Below, piece by piece: positions 29,553 through 40,179 of a stretch of 64,000 nucleotides of DNA. The notes beneath the pieces were generated by a model. It was not told the origin of the DNA and ran no database searches. It saw nothing but the letters and a program-made list of their open reading frames with translations. The position numbers and the translations under genes were made by a program. Source of the DNA: Pantoea trifolii (GTDB taxonomy: Bacteria > Pseudomonadota > Gammaproteobacteria > Enterobacterales > Enterobacteriaceae); NCBI RefSeq assembly GCF_024506435.1, contig NZ_JANIET010000001.1, positions 2,232,001-2,296,000 of the forward strand. Direction: 5' to 3'. Position 1 is the first letter of the stretch. Every line of letters begins with the position of its first letter.

Positions 29553-30596
29553 TCAGGTAACTACGGTAATCAGTGGACGATCGGCTTCGGCGGCAAATAG
29601 TTCGCCAATCGACGTTGCTTGTACGCCAGCTGCAGAGGCACAGCGCTGGAACGCATCAATAGCGCTGGGTTGAACCGCCACCAGCAAGCCACCGGAGGTT
29701 TGTGGATCGCACAGCAGCGCGCGGGTGGCGTCATCAAGCGGGGAAACCTGTTCACCATAGCTGGCGAAGTTGCGGCGGGTACCGCCGGGCACCGCTCCCG
29801 CAGCGATATAGTCATCGACGCCCGCCAGGCGCGGTACCTGCGACGCAATCACTTCGGCACGTAATCCGGAACCGTGGCAGATTTCACTCAAATGGCCGAG
29901 TAAGCCAAAACCGGTAACATCGGTCATCGCGCTGACGCCCGCCAGTTTAGCGAATTCTGCTCCGGCATTATTCAGCTGGCACATCACATCGGCGGCCAGC
30001 GACTGGTGTTCAGGTCGCAGCAGGCCTTTTTTCTCGGCGGTGGTGAGAATGCCAATGCCTAATGGTTTGGTGAGGAAGAGCTGACAGCCAGCCTGTGCCG
30101 CGCTGTTCTTTTTCACTCGCGCTACATCGACGATACCGGTCACGGCCAGACCAAAGATCGGCTCTGGCGCATCAATCGAGTGCCCGCCCGCCAGGGCGAT
30201 TCCTGCCGCCTGACAAGCAGCACGCCCGCCTTCGACCACCCGCTGCGCCACTTCCGGACTCAGAACATTCACCGGCCAGCCTAAAATAGCGATCGCCATG
30301 ATCGGTTTCCCACCCATGGCAAAAATATCGCTGATGGCGTTAGTGGCCGCGATACGACCAAAAGTGAAAGGATCGTCAACGATCGGCATAAAGAAATCGA
30401 TAGTGCTTACCACCGCAGTGCCGTTCCCGAGATCGTATACCGCGGCGTCATCACGCGTTTCATTGCCCACCAGCAGTTGCGGATCGTGAAACGGGCTAAG
30501 CTCACTGCGCAGAATGGTTTCTAAAACCTGCGGCGAAATTTTACACCCGCAACCTGCACCGTGGCTGTATTGCGTTAAACGAAGAGGTTCACTCAT
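29553..30596 (-). CDS. selD: Selenide, water dikinase SelD
   Basis: The 347 residues equal E. coli SelD. The active-site loop HGAGCGCK has Cys16 where some homologues have selenocysteine, so no TGA recoding is needed. ATP-binding features include [14 protein letters not shown] and the Gly-rich [10 protein letters not shown]. It makes selenophosphate from selenide and ATP for selenocysteine and selenouridine. selD is followed 21 bp later by topB. Confidence 0.96.
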   Translation of the reverse strand: MSEPLRLTQYSHGAGCGCKISPQVLETILRSELSPFHDPQLLVGNETRDDAAVYDLGNGTAVVSTIDFFMPIVDDPFTFGRIAATNAISDIFAMGGKPIMAIAILGWPVNVLSPEVAQRVVEGGRAACQAAGIALAGGHSIDAPEPIFGLAVTGIVDVARVKKNSAAQAGCQLFLTKPLGIGILTTAEKKGLLRPEHQSLAADVMCQLNNAGAEFAKLAGVSAMTDVTGFGLLGHLSEICHGSGLRAEVIASQVPRLAGVDDYIAAGAVPGGTRRNFASYGEQVSPLDDATRALLCDPQTSGGLLVAVQPSAIDAFQRCASAAGVQATSIGELFAAEADRPLITVVT

Positions 30597-30749
30597 GGCG
30601 ACTTCCTTATGCGATGAACAGAAGGCGCTATGTTAGCCTGGCTGTCAGTTGGGAGTAAGTGTTGCACGACCTAACCTCGATCTTTCGCACAGGCTTTGTG
30701 CAATCTCTGCAACGGCGCCTAACCTGCCGTAAAAGGCGGCCGTTGTCTG

Positions 30750-31301
30750 TCAGAAATAACTGACAAACTGCGCGGTGTCTGGCGCAACCACGGTGGTGTT
30801 GGCTTTCAACTGCGGCGTACCGAGATAGAGGAAACCGACAATCGCATCCTGTTCGCGGCAGCCGAAGGCTTCGCGCACGGATGGATGTTCGGTCCACGGA
30901 CCGCTGCGCCAGATGCCGTTGAAACCTTGCGCCACGGCTGCCATTTGCATCGCCATCACCGCACAGCTTGCAGACGCCAGCTGTTCCCAATGCGGCACTT
31001 TGGCGTGCTCTTCACAATGCGCCACCACGGTGATGATCATCGGCGCGCGAAAAGGCGCGGAAGCGGCTTTGTCGATCGCCTTCTGCTCAAGGTTGCTGTC
31101 GCGCGCAGCTTGTTCCAGCAAGTTAGCAAAACGCTCGCGCCCTTCATTTTCGACAATAATGAAACGCCAGGGCTGTAATGTGCCGTGATCGGGTGCGCGC
31201 ATCGCGGCGTGTAGAATATTTTGCAACGCTTCCCCCGCCGGAGCCGGTTCTGCCAGACGTGACGCCGAGCGGCGATTAACTAATAAATCCAGTGCATCCA
31301 T
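30750..31301 (-). CDS. ydjA: YdjA family NAD(P)H nitroreductase
   Basis: The 183 residues equal E. coli YdjA, a small FMN-dependent nitroreductase-family protein. The N-terminal flavin-binding motif is [10 protein letters not shown], followed by [13 protein letters not shown]. The C-terminus has VGFLYLGTP. Its physiological substrate is not known. It lies 153 bp upstream of selD on the same strand and is divergent from sppA. Confidence 0.93.
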   Translation of the reverse strand: MDALDLLVNRRSASRLAEPAPAGEALQNILHAAMRAPDHGTLQPWRFIIVENEGRERFANLLEQAARDSNLEQKAIDKAASAPFRAPMIITVVAHCEEHAKVPHWEQLASASCAVMAMQMAAVAQGFNGIWRSGPWTEHPSVREAFGCREQDAIVGFLYLGTPQLKANTTVVAPDTAQFVSYF

Positions 31302-31470
31302 TATTCTTCTCCCGTGAATAAAAAGCGTGGGCTAATCCTGGCACAGCGCGATCTTTTGTAACAGTCTGGCGCGATTTCCTGCTGACTTTTCGCACGCCGC
31401 TCTTTAGGATGAACCCGACATCGGGGCAGACCGCGTGCTGGCTGCCCTGCTACGTGAATATGGAGAGTTT

Positions 31471-33330
31471 ATGCGCACTTTGTGGCGAATTATTTCCGGC
31501 CTGTTCCGCTGGACCTGGCGGGTACTGAATTTTATTCGGGAATTTATTCTTAATTTATTTCTTATTGTGTTGATCCTGGCGGGCGTCGGGATTTGGCTGC
31601 AGGTTTCCAGTTCCAATAGCAGTGAACCTGTGCAGCAAGGCGCGCTGAAAATCGATCTGAGCGGTGTGCTGGTCGACAAACCTTCCGTCAGCAACCGTTT
31701 GAGTCGTATCAGCCGCCAACTGTTAGGCGCCAACAGCGATCGCCTGCAGGAGAATTCCCTGTTTGACGTCGTTGACGCGATCCGACAAGCCAAAACCGAT
31801 AAAAACATCACTGGCATCGTGCTGGAACTGCGTGACTTTGCTGGTGGCGATCAACCTTCGCTGCAATATGTGGGTAAAGCGCTGCGCGAATTCCGTGACG
31901 CCGGCAAACCTATTTACGCGGTCGGCGACAGCTATAGCCAGGCGCAATACTACATTGCCAGCTATGCCAACAAGGTCTATCTCTCACCGCAGGGCACGGT
32001 TGATCTGCACGGCTTCGCCACCAATGGTCTGTACTACAAGTCTTTACTGGATAAGTTGAAAGTGAACTCGCATGTGTTCCGCGTAGGCACTTACAAATCT
32101 GCGGTTGAGCCATTCCTGCGTGACGATATGTCACCGGAAGCGCGCGACGCCGACGGACGCTGGATTGGCCAGTTGTGGCAGAATTACCTGAATACCGTGG
32201 CGGCCAATCGTCAGATCACCCCAGAACAGCTGTTCCCTGGCGCAGCCGGCATCATTAGCGGTCTGCAAGCGGTACAAGGCGATACGGCGAAATATGCACT
32301 GAACAATAAATTAGTGGATGTGCTGGATACGCGTGCGGCCGCCGATCAGGAACTGGTGAAAACCTTTGGCTGGGACAAGGCAAATAACGATTACCGCAGC
32401 GTCAGTATCTACGATTACACCGTTAAACAGCCGCCGCAGAGTCAGGATGGCAATATTGCGGTAATCCTCGCCAGCGGTGCGATTATGGACGGTGAAGAGA
32501 GCGCCGGAAACGTCGGCGGTGATACCACGGCCTCGCAGATTCGCGATGCGCGTCTGGATCCGAAAATTAAAGCCATTGTGTTACGTGTCAACAGCCCAGG
32601 CGGCAGCGTCACTGCGTCGGAAGCGATTCGTGAAGAACTGGCGGCAGCTCACGATGCGGGTAAACCGGTGGTGGTTTCGATGGGCGGCATGGCAGCATCC
32701 GGTGGCTACTGGATTTCAACGCCTGCTGATTACATTGTGGCGGCCCCCAGCACGCTGACCGGTTCCATCGGTATCTTTGGCGTGATTAACACCGTTGAAA
32801 ACAGCCTGAGTTCGGTAGGTGTGCATACCGATGGCGTGGCTACATCGCCGCTGGCGGACGTCGCCACCACCAAAGCGCTGCCAACCGAAGTGCAGCAGCT
32901 GATGCAGCTGACCATTGAGAACGGCTATCGTAACTTCGTGGGCCTGGTGGCGACCTCGCGTCACAAAACGCCTGACGAAATCAATGCGATTGCGCAAGGT
33001 CACGTCTGGACCGGTAGCGATGCGAAAGCCAATGGTCTGGTCGATGCGTTGGGTGACTTTGACGATGCCGTAGCAAAAGCCGCTGAGTTGGCGAAAGTCG
33101 CCAAGCCGGAGTTGAGCTGGTATCAGGATGATCCGGGCATGATCGATCTGCTGCTGAATCAGATGAACGCGTCGGTTCAGGCGGTGTTGCCGGCTGCGCT
33201 AAAAGTCTGGCTGCCTGCGCCAATGCTGGACGTGATGAGCGCAATGAAGCAGCAACCAGGCTTACTGAATAACCTTAACGATCCGCAAAATCGCTACGCT
33301 TTCTGCCTGAACTGCGGCAACGTACGCTAA
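31471..33330 (+). CDS. sppA: Signal peptide peptidase A (protease IV)
   Basis: The 619-residue protein matches SppA (E. coli 618). One N-terminal membrane anchor (about residues 25-45) precedes two tandem SppA domains. The catalytic Lys209 is in [12 protein letters not shown] and the nucleophile Ser410 in [10 protein letters not shown]. It is a tetrameric inner-membrane protease that degrades cleaved signal peptides from the periplasmic side. I chose the ATG at 31471 ([10 protein letters not shown]), preceded by TGGAGAG. An in-frame start at 31435 is not supported. A terminator follows. Confidence 0.96.
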   Translation: MRTLWRIISGLFRWTWRVLNFIREFILNLFLIVLILAGVGIWLQVSSSNSSEPVQQGALKIDLSGVLVDKPSVSNRLSRISRQLLGANSDRLQENSLFDVVDAIRQAKTDKNITGIVLELRDFAGGDQPSLQYVGKALREFRDAGKPIYAVGDSYSQAQYYIASYANKVYLSPQGTVDLHGFATNGLYYKSLLDKLKVNSHVFRVGTYKSAVEPFLRDDMSPEARDADGRWIGQLWQNYLNTVAANRQITPEQLFPGAAGIISGLQAVQGDTAKYALNNKLVDVLDTRAAADQELVKTFGWDKANNDYRSVSIYDYTVKQPPQSQDGNIAVILASGAIMDGEESAGNVGGDTTASQIRDARLDPKIKAIVLRVNSPGGSVTASEAIREELAAAHDAGKPVVVSMGGMAASGGYWISTPADYIVAAPSTLTGSIGIFGVINTVENSLSSVGVHTDGVATSPLADVATTKALPTEVQQLMQLTIENGYRNFVGLVATSRHKTPDEINAIAQGHVWTGSDAKANGLVDALGDFDDAVAKAAELAKVAKPELSWYQDDPGMIDLLLNQMNASVQAVLPAALKVWLPAPMLDVMSAMKQQPGLLNNLNDPQNRYAFCLNCGNVR

Positions 33331-33336
33331 TCTTTA

Positions 33337-33367
33337 CAGCCCGGCCGCTGGTCGGGCTGCTTTTCGT
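33337..33367 (+). terminator. sppA terminator
   Basis: CAGCCCG and CGGGCTG form the base of a hairpin, extended by inner G-C pairs, ending in TTTTCGTTT just after the sppA stop. Confidence 0.8.
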
Positions 33368-33415
33368 TTGCAATCCCCTTATACTGCGCGTTTTACGGCA
33401 AGTCTGAGTTCCTTC

Positions 33416-34429
33416 ATGCAAAAGAAAAATATCTACGTAGCCTACACCGGCGGCACCATCGGGATGCAGCGCTCTGCGCAGGGCTACATTCCGGTATCGG
33501 GTCATCTGCAGCAGCAGCTGGCAAACATGCCCGAATTCCATCGGCCTGAAATGCCGGCTTTCACTATCCATGAATATCAGCCGCTGATGGATTCCTCGGA
33601 CATGACGCCGCAGGATTGGCAATCGATTGCGAACGATATTAAGCAAAACTACGATCGCTACGATGGCTTTGTGATTTTGCATGGTACCGACACCATGGCC
33701 TTCACCGCTTCGGCGCTCTCCTTTATGCTAGAGAACCTCGCTAAGCCGGTGATTGTAACCGGCTCGCAGATTCCCCTGGCAGAATTGCGTTCTGATGGTC
33801 AGCAAAACCTGCTGAACTCGCTGTACGTAGCGGCCAATTATCCGATCAATGAAGTTGCCCTGTTTTTCAACAACACGCTGTTCCGTGGCAACCGCACCAC
33901 CAAGGCGCATGCGGACGGCTTTAATGCCTTCGCGTCGCCAAACCTGGCGCCATTGCTGGAAGCGGGCATTCATATCCGCCGGTTAAATACGCCGCCCGCA
34001 CCGCAAGGTCACGGCGAGCTGATTGTGCATCCGATTACGCCGCAGCCGATTGGCGTGGTGACAATCTATCCGGGTATCTCTGCCGACGTGGTGGGTAACT
34101 TCCTGCGCCAGCCGGTGAAAGCGTTGATCCTGCGTTCCTACGGTGTGGGCAACGCGCCGCAAAACGCCGAGTTTCTGTCGGAACTGCAACAGGCCAGCGA
34201 TCGCGGCATTGTGGTGGTGAATCTGACGCAGTGTATGTCCGGCAAAGTGAATATGGGCGGCTATGCCACCGGCAACGCGCTGGAGCATGCGGGCGTAATC
34301 AGCGGTTTTGATCTCACGGTTGAGGCGACATTAACCAAACTGCATTTTTTATTAAGTCAGAACCTCACCAGCGCGGAAATTCGTGCCAAAATGCAGCAGA
34401 ATTTACGCGGCGAACTGACTGAAGATTGA
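33416..34429 (+). CDS. ansA: L-asparaginase I (cytoplasmic)
   Basis: The 337-residue protein matches AnsA (E. coli 338). The type-I asparaginase signatures are YVAYTGGTIGMQRS, with the nucleophile Thr near residue 14, and GFVILHGTDTMAFTASAL. It hydrolyses L-asparagine to aspartate and ammonia in the cytosol. The start ATG at 33416 matches the family N-terminus; a longer start at 33368 lies too near the terminator. pncA follows 14 bp later, so the two are co-transcribed. Confidence 0.95.
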   Translation: MQKKNIYVAYTGGTIGMQRSAQGYIPVSGHLQQQLANMPEFHRPEMPAFTIHEYQPLMDSSDMTPQDWQSIANDIKQNYDRYDGFVILHGTDTMAFTASALSFMLENLAKPVIVTGSQIPLAELRSDGQQNLLNSLYVAANYPINEVALFFNNTLFRGNRTTKAHADGFNAFASPNLAPLLEAGIHIRRLNTPPAPQGHGELIVHPITPQPIGVVTIYPGISADVVGNFLRQPVKALILRSYGVGNAPQNAEFLSELQQASDRGIVVVNLTQCMSGKVNMGGYATGNALEHAGVISGFDLTVEATLTKLHFLLSQNLTSAEIRAKMQQNLRGELTED

Positions 34430-34443
34430 TACGGAGCGAACGA

Positions 34444-35052
34444 ATGAAGCGGGCATTGATAATTATCGATATTCAGAATGATTTTTGCCCCGGTGGCCCA
34501 ATGGCGGTACGTGATGGTGACCAAACGGTTGCTGTTGCCAATCGATTTGCGCGTGAGTTTCACGATCGGGGCGAATGTGTGGTGGCATTGCAAGACTGGC
34601 ATCCAGCCAATCACGGCAGCTTCGCCTCAATCTCCGGCGAGCCGGTTTACACGCTGGGCGAATTAAACGGTTTAGCGCAAATCTGGTGGCCGGATCATGG
34701 TATTGAGAACTCTGTCGGTGCGGATTTCCATCCCGATCTCGATCGTTCTCTGATTGATGCCGTGTTCCACAAAGGTGGCGATGTTGAGGTGGACAGCTAC
34801 AGCGCCTTTTTCGATAACGGCCATCGCCGCAAAACAGAACTCGACAGCTGGCTGCGCGAGCGCGGCATCAGCGATTTAGTGATGCTGGGTATTGCGACCG
34901 ATTACTGCGTCAAATACAGCGTGCTGGATGCGCTGGAGTTGGGTTACAACGTGGAGGTGGTTAAAGAAGGCTGCCGCGGCGTGAACCTGAATCCGGATGA
35001 CAGTGAAATTGCGTTCGAGCAGATGGCGGCGCAAGGTGCGGTATTAATCTGA
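34444..35052 (+). CDS. pncA: Nicotinamidase PncA
   Basis: The 202-residue protein is an isochorismatase-fold nicotinamidase. The catalytic triad is visible as Asp9 (IDIQNDFCPGG), Lys110 (VFHKGG) and Cys155 (ATDYCVKYSVLDA); DWHPANHGSF holds the metal-binding Asp and His residues. It converts nicotinamide to nicotinate for NAD salvage. It is slightly shorter than E. coli PncA. GGAG lies before the ATG. ansA upstream and a terminator downstream define a two-gene unit. Confidence 0.95.
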   Translation: MKRALIIIDIQNDFCPGGPMAVRDGDQTVAVANRFAREFHDRGECVVALQDWHPANHGSFASISGEPVYTLGELNGLAQIWWPDHGIENSVGADFHPDLDRSLIDAVFHKGGDVEVDSYSAFFDNGHRRKTELDSWLRERGISDLVMLGIATDYCVKYSVLDALELGYNVEVVKEGCRGVNLNPDDSEIAFEQMAAQGAVLI

Positions 35053-35059
35053 AAATAAG

Positions 35060-35089
35060 GGGCTGGTGAGAACCAGCCCTTTGGTTTTT
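35060..35089. terminator. Terminator between pncA and yeaC
   Basis: GGGCTGGT and ACCAGCCC form an 8-bp stem with a GAGA loop, followed by TTTGGTTTTT. Confidence 0.85.
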
Positions 35090-35369
35090 AGTGCAGATTG
35101 ATGCGTGTGACATCGGGCTCAATGCCGAACTCTTCTTTCAGCTGTTTTTTCGATTTCATCACCATATCGCCACCTTTGCTGATGGTCATATGTTGGGGAT
35201 CGTCATTGTGGCGCGCCTGCCACAGCATCACCAATTGCAGGCAATTCTCTTTCTGCTCCGGCGTTAGCGCAACGCCATCCGGCCATTTGCCGATTTCAAC
35301 CGCCGTGGAGAGTCGTTCGTAGACTTCCGGCGTCATCGCCTCCAGCATCGCTTCCAGTTCCTGTTTCAT
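35088..35369 (-). CDS. yeaC: YeaC family protein (DUF1315)
   Basis: The 93-residue protein matches E. coli YeaC: MTPEVYERLSTAVEIGKWPD, then LTPEQKENCLQLVMLWQARH. It is a small, soluble, DUF1315 protein of unknown function. It lies two bases after msrB on the same strand and is very probably co-transcribed with it, the same pair as in E. coli. Confidence 0.92.
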   Translation of the reverse strand: MKQELEAMLEAMTPEVYERLSTAVEIGKWPDGVALTPEQKENCLQLVMLWQARHNDDPQHMTISKGGDMVMKSKKQLKEEFGIEPDVTRINLH

Positions 35370-35371
35370 GC

Positions 35372-35782
35372 TTAGCCCTCTTGCTGATTGCCCTGCTCAT
35401 CAGTGAAGTTTAGCGAAGCGGAGTTCACGCAATAGCGCTCGCCGCTTGGCTGTGGGCCATCCGGGAACACATGCCCTAAATGCGCATCACAGTTGCCACA
35501 ACGAATCTCAACCCGATGCATGCCGTGTGAATCATCTTCCAGATAGCGGATAGCTTCGTCACTGAAAGGCTGATAGAAACTTGGCCAGCCACAGCCTGAA
35601 TCATATTTGGTTTCGGAGAGAAACAGCGGCGAGTTACAAACTAAGCAGTGGTAAATCCCTTCCTGCTTATTGTGCAGCAAGGCGCCCGAGAAAGGGGGCT
35701 CCGTTCCACGATGCTGAGTGACATAGCGCTGCATTTCGGAAAGCTGCGCAATTTTTGCGTCGGGTGCGGTGTCTTTAGCCAT
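35372..35782 (-). CDS. msrB: Peptide methionine (R)-S-oxide reductase MsrB
   Basis: The 136-residue protein matches MsrB (E. coli 137). The zinc-binding Cys pairs are Cys46/Cys49 (CLVC) and Cys95/Cys98 (CGNC), and the catalytic Cys118 lies in [18 protein letters not shown] is the substrate-binding motif. It reduces the R-form of methionine sulfoxide in oxidised proteins. It is divergent from gapA, as in E. coli, and followed by yeaC. Confidence 0.96.
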   Translation of the reverse strand: MAKDTAPDAKIAQLSEMQRYVTQHRGTEPPFSGALLHNKQEGIYHCLVCNSPLFLSETKYDSGCGWPSFYQPFSDEAIRYLEDDSHGMHRVEIRCGNCDAHLGHVFPDGPQPSGERYCVNSASLNFTDEQGNQQEG

Positions 35783-35897
35783 TTTGAGTTCCGGAGTGTC
35801 ATTCTGAAAAAATCGACTAGTATTCTAACAAACGTACAACATCTATCGGGTCTTTTTTCGTGCTAACGCATCCGACATCTCTTCCACAGCACGATTT

Positions 35898-35913
35898 TGT
35901 GATGGCGATCACC
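35898..35913 (+). promoter_or_regulatory. CRP-like binding site between msrB and gapA
   Basis: TGTGA-TGGCGA-TCACC fits the CRP consensus TGTGA-N6-TCACA with one mismatch. gapA of E. coli has a CRP-dependent promoter among several, so catabolite control is plausible. Confidence 0.5.
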
Positions 35914-36049
35914 CTTTGCAAAAGTCATCCCTTTTCAGCCCGCATTCGGCGTAACATAGGCGCGCAATAAGGGTGCTGCGTAAGCGATTGCGCAACGAAT
36001 TATTCCTGGTGTTGGAATTGACCTGTCGCAACAATTGACACGATTCCGC

Positions 36050-36077
36050 TTGACGCCTGGTAAGGTTTTTGTAATTT
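36050..36077 (+). promoter_or_regulatory. Probable gapA promoter (sigma-70 type)
   Basis: TTGACG (36050-36055) and TAATTT (36072-36077) are 16 bases apart, about 45 bases before the start codon. The stretch resembles the E. coli gapA P1 region as I remember it. Confidence 0.55.
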
Positions 36078-36108
36078 TACAGCCAACCTTTTATTCACTA
36101 ACAAATAG

Positions 36109-37119
<1,011 letters not shown>

Positions 37120-37140
37120 GCTAACCGGCTAAACAGACAA

Positions 37141-37167
37141 GGGGTGACTTCGGTCGCCCCTTTTTTT
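37141..37167 (+). terminator. gapA terminator with TTCG tetraloop
   Basis: GGGGTGAC and GTCGCCCC form an 8-bp stem, including one G-U pair, closed by the very stable TTCG loop and followed by seven T's. yeaD starts 27 bp after it. Confidence 0.92.
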
Positions 37168-37193
37168 CGACTGGATGAAGAGAAGGTCTGACC

Positions 37194-38066
37194 ATGCAAG
37201 ATACGCTTTATACCCTTCCGGTAGTGAATCAAATCACCCCTTATCTGTCACAGCGTCAGCTGGGTGATTTGCCGATTGTGGTGATCAGCCATCCCAAAGT
37301 ACGTGCGGCGATTGCCCTGCAAGGCGCACATCTGCTCTCGTGGCAGCCGAGCGGCCAGCAACCGGTGATTTGGCTCAGTGAAAAAACCCCGTTTACGACG
37401 GGTAAAGCAATTCGTGGCGGCGTGCCTATTTGCTGGCCGTGGTTTGGTCCGGCAGGCGAACCGGCACACGGTTTTGCACGTAACATTCCATGGACGCTGA
37501 CCGCCCATGACGAAAACGAAGATGCCGTATTGCTGACTTTTACACTGGAAAGCAACGCACAAACTAAAAAGCTGTGGCCACACGATTTCACCCTGCTCGC
37601 TCGTTTCCGCATTGCTGAGCATTGTGAAATTGAGCTGGAAGCCTACGGTGATTATGAAGCCACGGCGGCGTTGCACAGCTACTTCCAGATTGCAGATATC
37701 GCGCAGGTCGAAGTGAGCGGATTAGGTAATAGCTTTATCGATAAGGTTAACGATAATGCGGTTGGCGCATCAGACGGCAAACAGACCTACCCTAATCGCG
37801 TTGATCGTATTCACACGGCGGCGGATGACTGCAGCGTGATTCATGATAGAGCCGGCAAACGTCAGATCGAAGTCTATCACCACTATCAGAGTGACGTTGT
37901 CACGTGGAACCCAGGTCCGGAATTGTCCTGCAGCATGGGTGATATGCCAAATCAAGGCTACAAAACCATGGTGTGCGTGGAAACGGCACGCATTAGCAAG
38001 CCGTTAAAAAGCGCGGGCGAATCCCCTGCGCGTTTGGGCACCACGATTCGTATCGTCAACAAGTAA
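37194..38066 (+). CDS. yeaD: Glucose-6-phosphate 1-epimerase family protein YeaD
   Basis: The 290-residue protein matches YeaD (E. coli 294), an aldose-1-epimerase-fold hexose-phosphate mutarotase. Conserved elements include AIRGGVPICWPWFGPAG, PAHGFARN with the catalytic His, HSYFQIADI and the Glu of VCVETARISKP. It interconverts alpha- and beta-glucose-6-phosphate in the cytosol. It follows gapA, as in E. coli, beyond the gapA terminator. Confidence 0.94.
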   Translation: MQDTLYTLPVVNQITPYLSQRQLGDLPIVVISHPKVRAAIALQGAHLLSWQPSGQQPVIWLSEKTPFTTGKAIRGGVPICWPWFGPAGEPAHGFARNIPWTLTAHDENEDAVLLTFTLESNAQTKKLWPHDFTLLARFRIAEHCEIELEAYGDYEATAALHSYFQIADIAQVEVSGLGNSFIDKVNDNAVGASDGKQTYPNRVDRIHTAADDCSVIHDRAGKRQIEVYHHYQSDVVTWNPGPELSCSMGDMPNQGYKTMVCVETARISKPLKSAGESPARLGTTIRIVNK

Positions 38067-38072
38067 TAAGAT

Positions 38073-38090
38073 GCGGCGCAGTTGCGCCGC
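38073..38090. terminator. Hairpin between convergent yeaD and yeaE
   Basis: GCGGCGCA and TGCGCCGC form an 8-bp GC stem with a two-base gap between the two stop codons. There is little T-tract. Confidence 0.6.
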
Positions 38091-38938
38091 TAAACCACAT
38101 CCAATGCGGTTTTAGTCAGCGGCGCAGGAAACGCCCGATCGATGATGCACAGCTCTTCAAGGGTCAGATTGACGCCAAGCGCCGCCGCATTTTGCTGCAC
38201 ATGTGCAACGCTGCTGGCTTTTGGAATGGCTAAAACGCCCGGCTGGCGTATCACCCAGGCCAGCATCACTTGCGCCACGCTGATGCCCTTCTGTTGTGCA
38301 ATCTGTTGAAGATGCGGATCCTCAAATAACGCCTGTCGCAGTCGCCCAGCCTGAGCCAACGGGCAATAGGCCATAATGGGCATCTCGCGCTGCTGACATT
38401 GCGGCAGTAGATCGTACTCGATTCCGCGCGACGCTAAGTGGTACAGCACCTGATTGGTTAAACAGGCCTTGCCGCCGGGCTCATGCCACAGTTCCAGCAT
38501 ATCGTCGTGGTCAAAGTTAGAGACGCCCCAATGGCGAATTTTGCCCTGCTGCTGCAACAACTCCATCGCGCGGATGGTTTCTTCTAAGGGCACATTGCCC
38601 CGCCAGTGCAACAGATAAAGATCGAGGTAATCGGTTTGCAAACGCTTAAGACTGCGCTCGCAGGCCTCGATAGCGTCAACTTCACCGGCATTCCATGGAT
38701 AGACCTTCGATACCAGCCAGGCTTGATCGCGTCGACCGCGTAGCGCTTCACCAACCACCTGTTCAGCGCCGCCGTCAGCATACATCTCAGCGGTGTCGAT
38801 AACCTTGAGGCCAAGATCTAAGCCTGCCTGCAGTGCCGCCACTTCCTGGCTGTGCAATGATGGATTCTCGCCCATATACCAGGTTCCCTGGCCGATGGCG
38901 GGTAAAGCTAATTCACCGTGAAATTGAATGGTCTTCAT
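38090..38938 (-). CDS. yeaE: Aldo/keto reductase YeaE
   Basis: The 282-residue protein matches YeaE (E. coli 284). The aldo-keto reductase tetrad is seen as Asp (VIDTAEMYADG), Tyr in the same motif, Lys in WLVSKVYPW and His in LYLLHWRG. WGVSNFDHDDM and IPKASSVAHVQQN bind NADPH. E. coli YeaE reduces methylglyoxal and other aldehydes. AGGAGG lies before the ATG. Upstream on the same strand is mipA, separated by a terminator. Confidence 0.94.
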   Translation of the reverse strand: MKTIQFHGELALPAIGQGTWYMGENPSLHSQEVAALQAGLDLGLKVIDTAEMYADGGAEQVVGEALRGRRDQAWLVSKVYPWNAGEVDAIEACERSLKRLQTDYLDLYLLHWRGNVPLEETIRAMELLQQQGKIRHWGVSNFDHDDMLELWHEPGGKACLTNQVLYHLASRGIEYDLLPQCQQREMPIMAYCPLAQAGRLRQALFEDPHLQQIAQQKGISVAQVMLAWVIRQPGVLAIPKASSVAHVQQNAAALGVNLTLEELCIIDRAFPAPLTKTALDVV

Positions 38939-38985
38939 TACTCCTCCTGTTGCGCTAAATTGGGGCTCGGGATTGGTGCAATGTA

Positions 38986-39009
38986 AGAAAAACGCCTCAT
39001 TATGAGGCG
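38986..39009 (-). terminator. mipA terminator
   Basis: CGCCTCAT and ATGAGGCG form an 8-bp stem. On the minus strand it follows the mipA stop and is followed by TTTTTCTTAC. Confidence 0.85.
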
Positions 39010-39021
39010 CTCATTTCATCA

Positions 39022-39771
39022 TCAGAAGCTGTAACTGATGCCGGTCCAGAGTGTGTACTGCCCACTTTTATTGACCATCGGGCTATCTTTGATTTCGCTG
39101 TCGAAGCGCGTGTAACGGCCTGACAAGCTGGCGTTCCAGCTTTCAGTGATTTGGTAGCTGGCATTCATCTCAACGTACGGTGACCAGCTGTCATCAGGAT
39201 GATACTCAGCGATGCCGGTACGCGCACTTTCATGCGATGAAACACCGTAGTAATAACGGTTCTGATTGGCGCTGTTCCACAGCGCGCCAATGCCCGGCGT
39301 CAGGCTGAAAGCACCGAAATTAAAGCGATATAAATAGGTGAGATCCCACATCATGCCGTTGCTGTTATTGAGCACATCACCCAGCAAAGTGGTGCGCACG
39401 ATGCCCCAATCAGCGACATGACGATAGTTGGCACCGGCCATCAGCGTCATACGACGCTTATCCAGCGCTTTCATATCACCCAAATCGTTGTCTTTCGGGT
39501 CGTACTCCTGCGGCGATCCCAGCACGGTCAGCGACAGCTGATTCTGCGGGTCTTTCCACAGGTAATAGCCGCCTTGCAGGCTGCGGAACCAGAAGTCTTC
39601 ACCCTCATAATTAATCACCGGAATCGGCAGATAGCGGTCTTGTCCGCCCCGATAAGGTGACTGCGCGTAAATGACAGATGCGCCAAGAGATAAGGGTTCT
39701 GCATGGGTGCCGAACGCCGCAAAATAACAAGGAACAGCCAGAGCAAGCACTTTAAGTTTGAATTGGTTCAC
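39022..39771 (-). CDS. mipA: MipA/OmpV family outer-membrane scaffold protein
   Basis: The 249-residue protein matches MipA (E. coli 248). A Sec signal peptide (residues 1-24, ending FGTHA) precedes a beta-barrel region with alternating hydrophobic residues, ending in the aromatic C-terminus YSF typical of outer-membrane proteins. E. coli MipA binds the lytic transglycosylase MltA and PBP1B. It lies upstream of yeaE and divergent from yeaG. Confidence 0.94.
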   Translation of the reverse strand: MNQFKLKVLALAVPCYFAAFGTHAEPLSLGASVIYAQSPYRGGQDRYLPIPVINYEGEDFWFRSLQGGYYLWKDPQNQLSLTVLGSPQEYDPKDNDLGDMKALDKRRMTLMAGANYRHVADWGIVRTTLLGDVLNNSNGMMWDLTYLYRFNFGAFSLTPGIGALWNSANQNRYYYGVSSHESARTGIAEYHPDDSWSPYVEMNASYQITESWNASLSGRYTRFDSEIKDSPMVNKSGQYTLWTGISYSF

Positions 39772-40179
39772 AATTTAATCAGTCCATTAATATAACAATC
39801 ACACGCAGAGTCTAACCAAATTTTTGCTATCGGTTAACGTTTAATGATGCTCTCTAACCAGCTTAGGGAAATAATCTGAGTGGCTGCGACGCTCTCGCTG
39901 CTTAGGTTGAATGCCTCAGTGCTTATGAGACTTTGTTATTGATATATCGCTGAATAAGGAGAAAAGTGGCTGCAGGTTTTCTGAATGCCTTCTACAGTTA
40001 AATGTAAGACGAGACTTTTTTGTACGAGCAGAGTAACCATAAGAATTGTGTACCCCGATTAAAAAACGTCAGGTTGGCATAAGGGTTGCTGTACTCAATA
40101 AAGAATATCTTCCGGGAGCTGCTACAAACTTTTATTACGCTCCTTTACCTGTGCTAAAAACGAAAGGACGGGCATCGCT
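39772..40179 (+). promoter_or_regulatory. mipA-yeaG divergent control region
   Basis: These 408 bp hold no gene. A sigma-54 type promoter lies at 40074-40090, with about 80 bases of leader before yeaG. The ribosome site is AAAGGACGG. The mipA promoter should lie near the left end, but I did not identify it. I also did not find a clear NtrC site. Confidence 0.55.
40074..40090 (+). promoter_or_regulatory. Sigma-54 type promoter of yeaGH
   Basis: TTGGCATAAGGGTTGCT has the invariant GG (40076-40077) and GC (40088-40089) exactly ten bases apart and fits TGGCAC-N5-TTGCW with few mismatches. In E. coli yeaGH is induced in nitrogen starvation by NtrC and sigma-54, which supports the reading. Confidence 0.75.

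Noticed and set aside
29553-30596. Possible selenocysteine codon in selD
   Set aside because: The active-site position is a normal Cys codon and the frame has no internal TGA.
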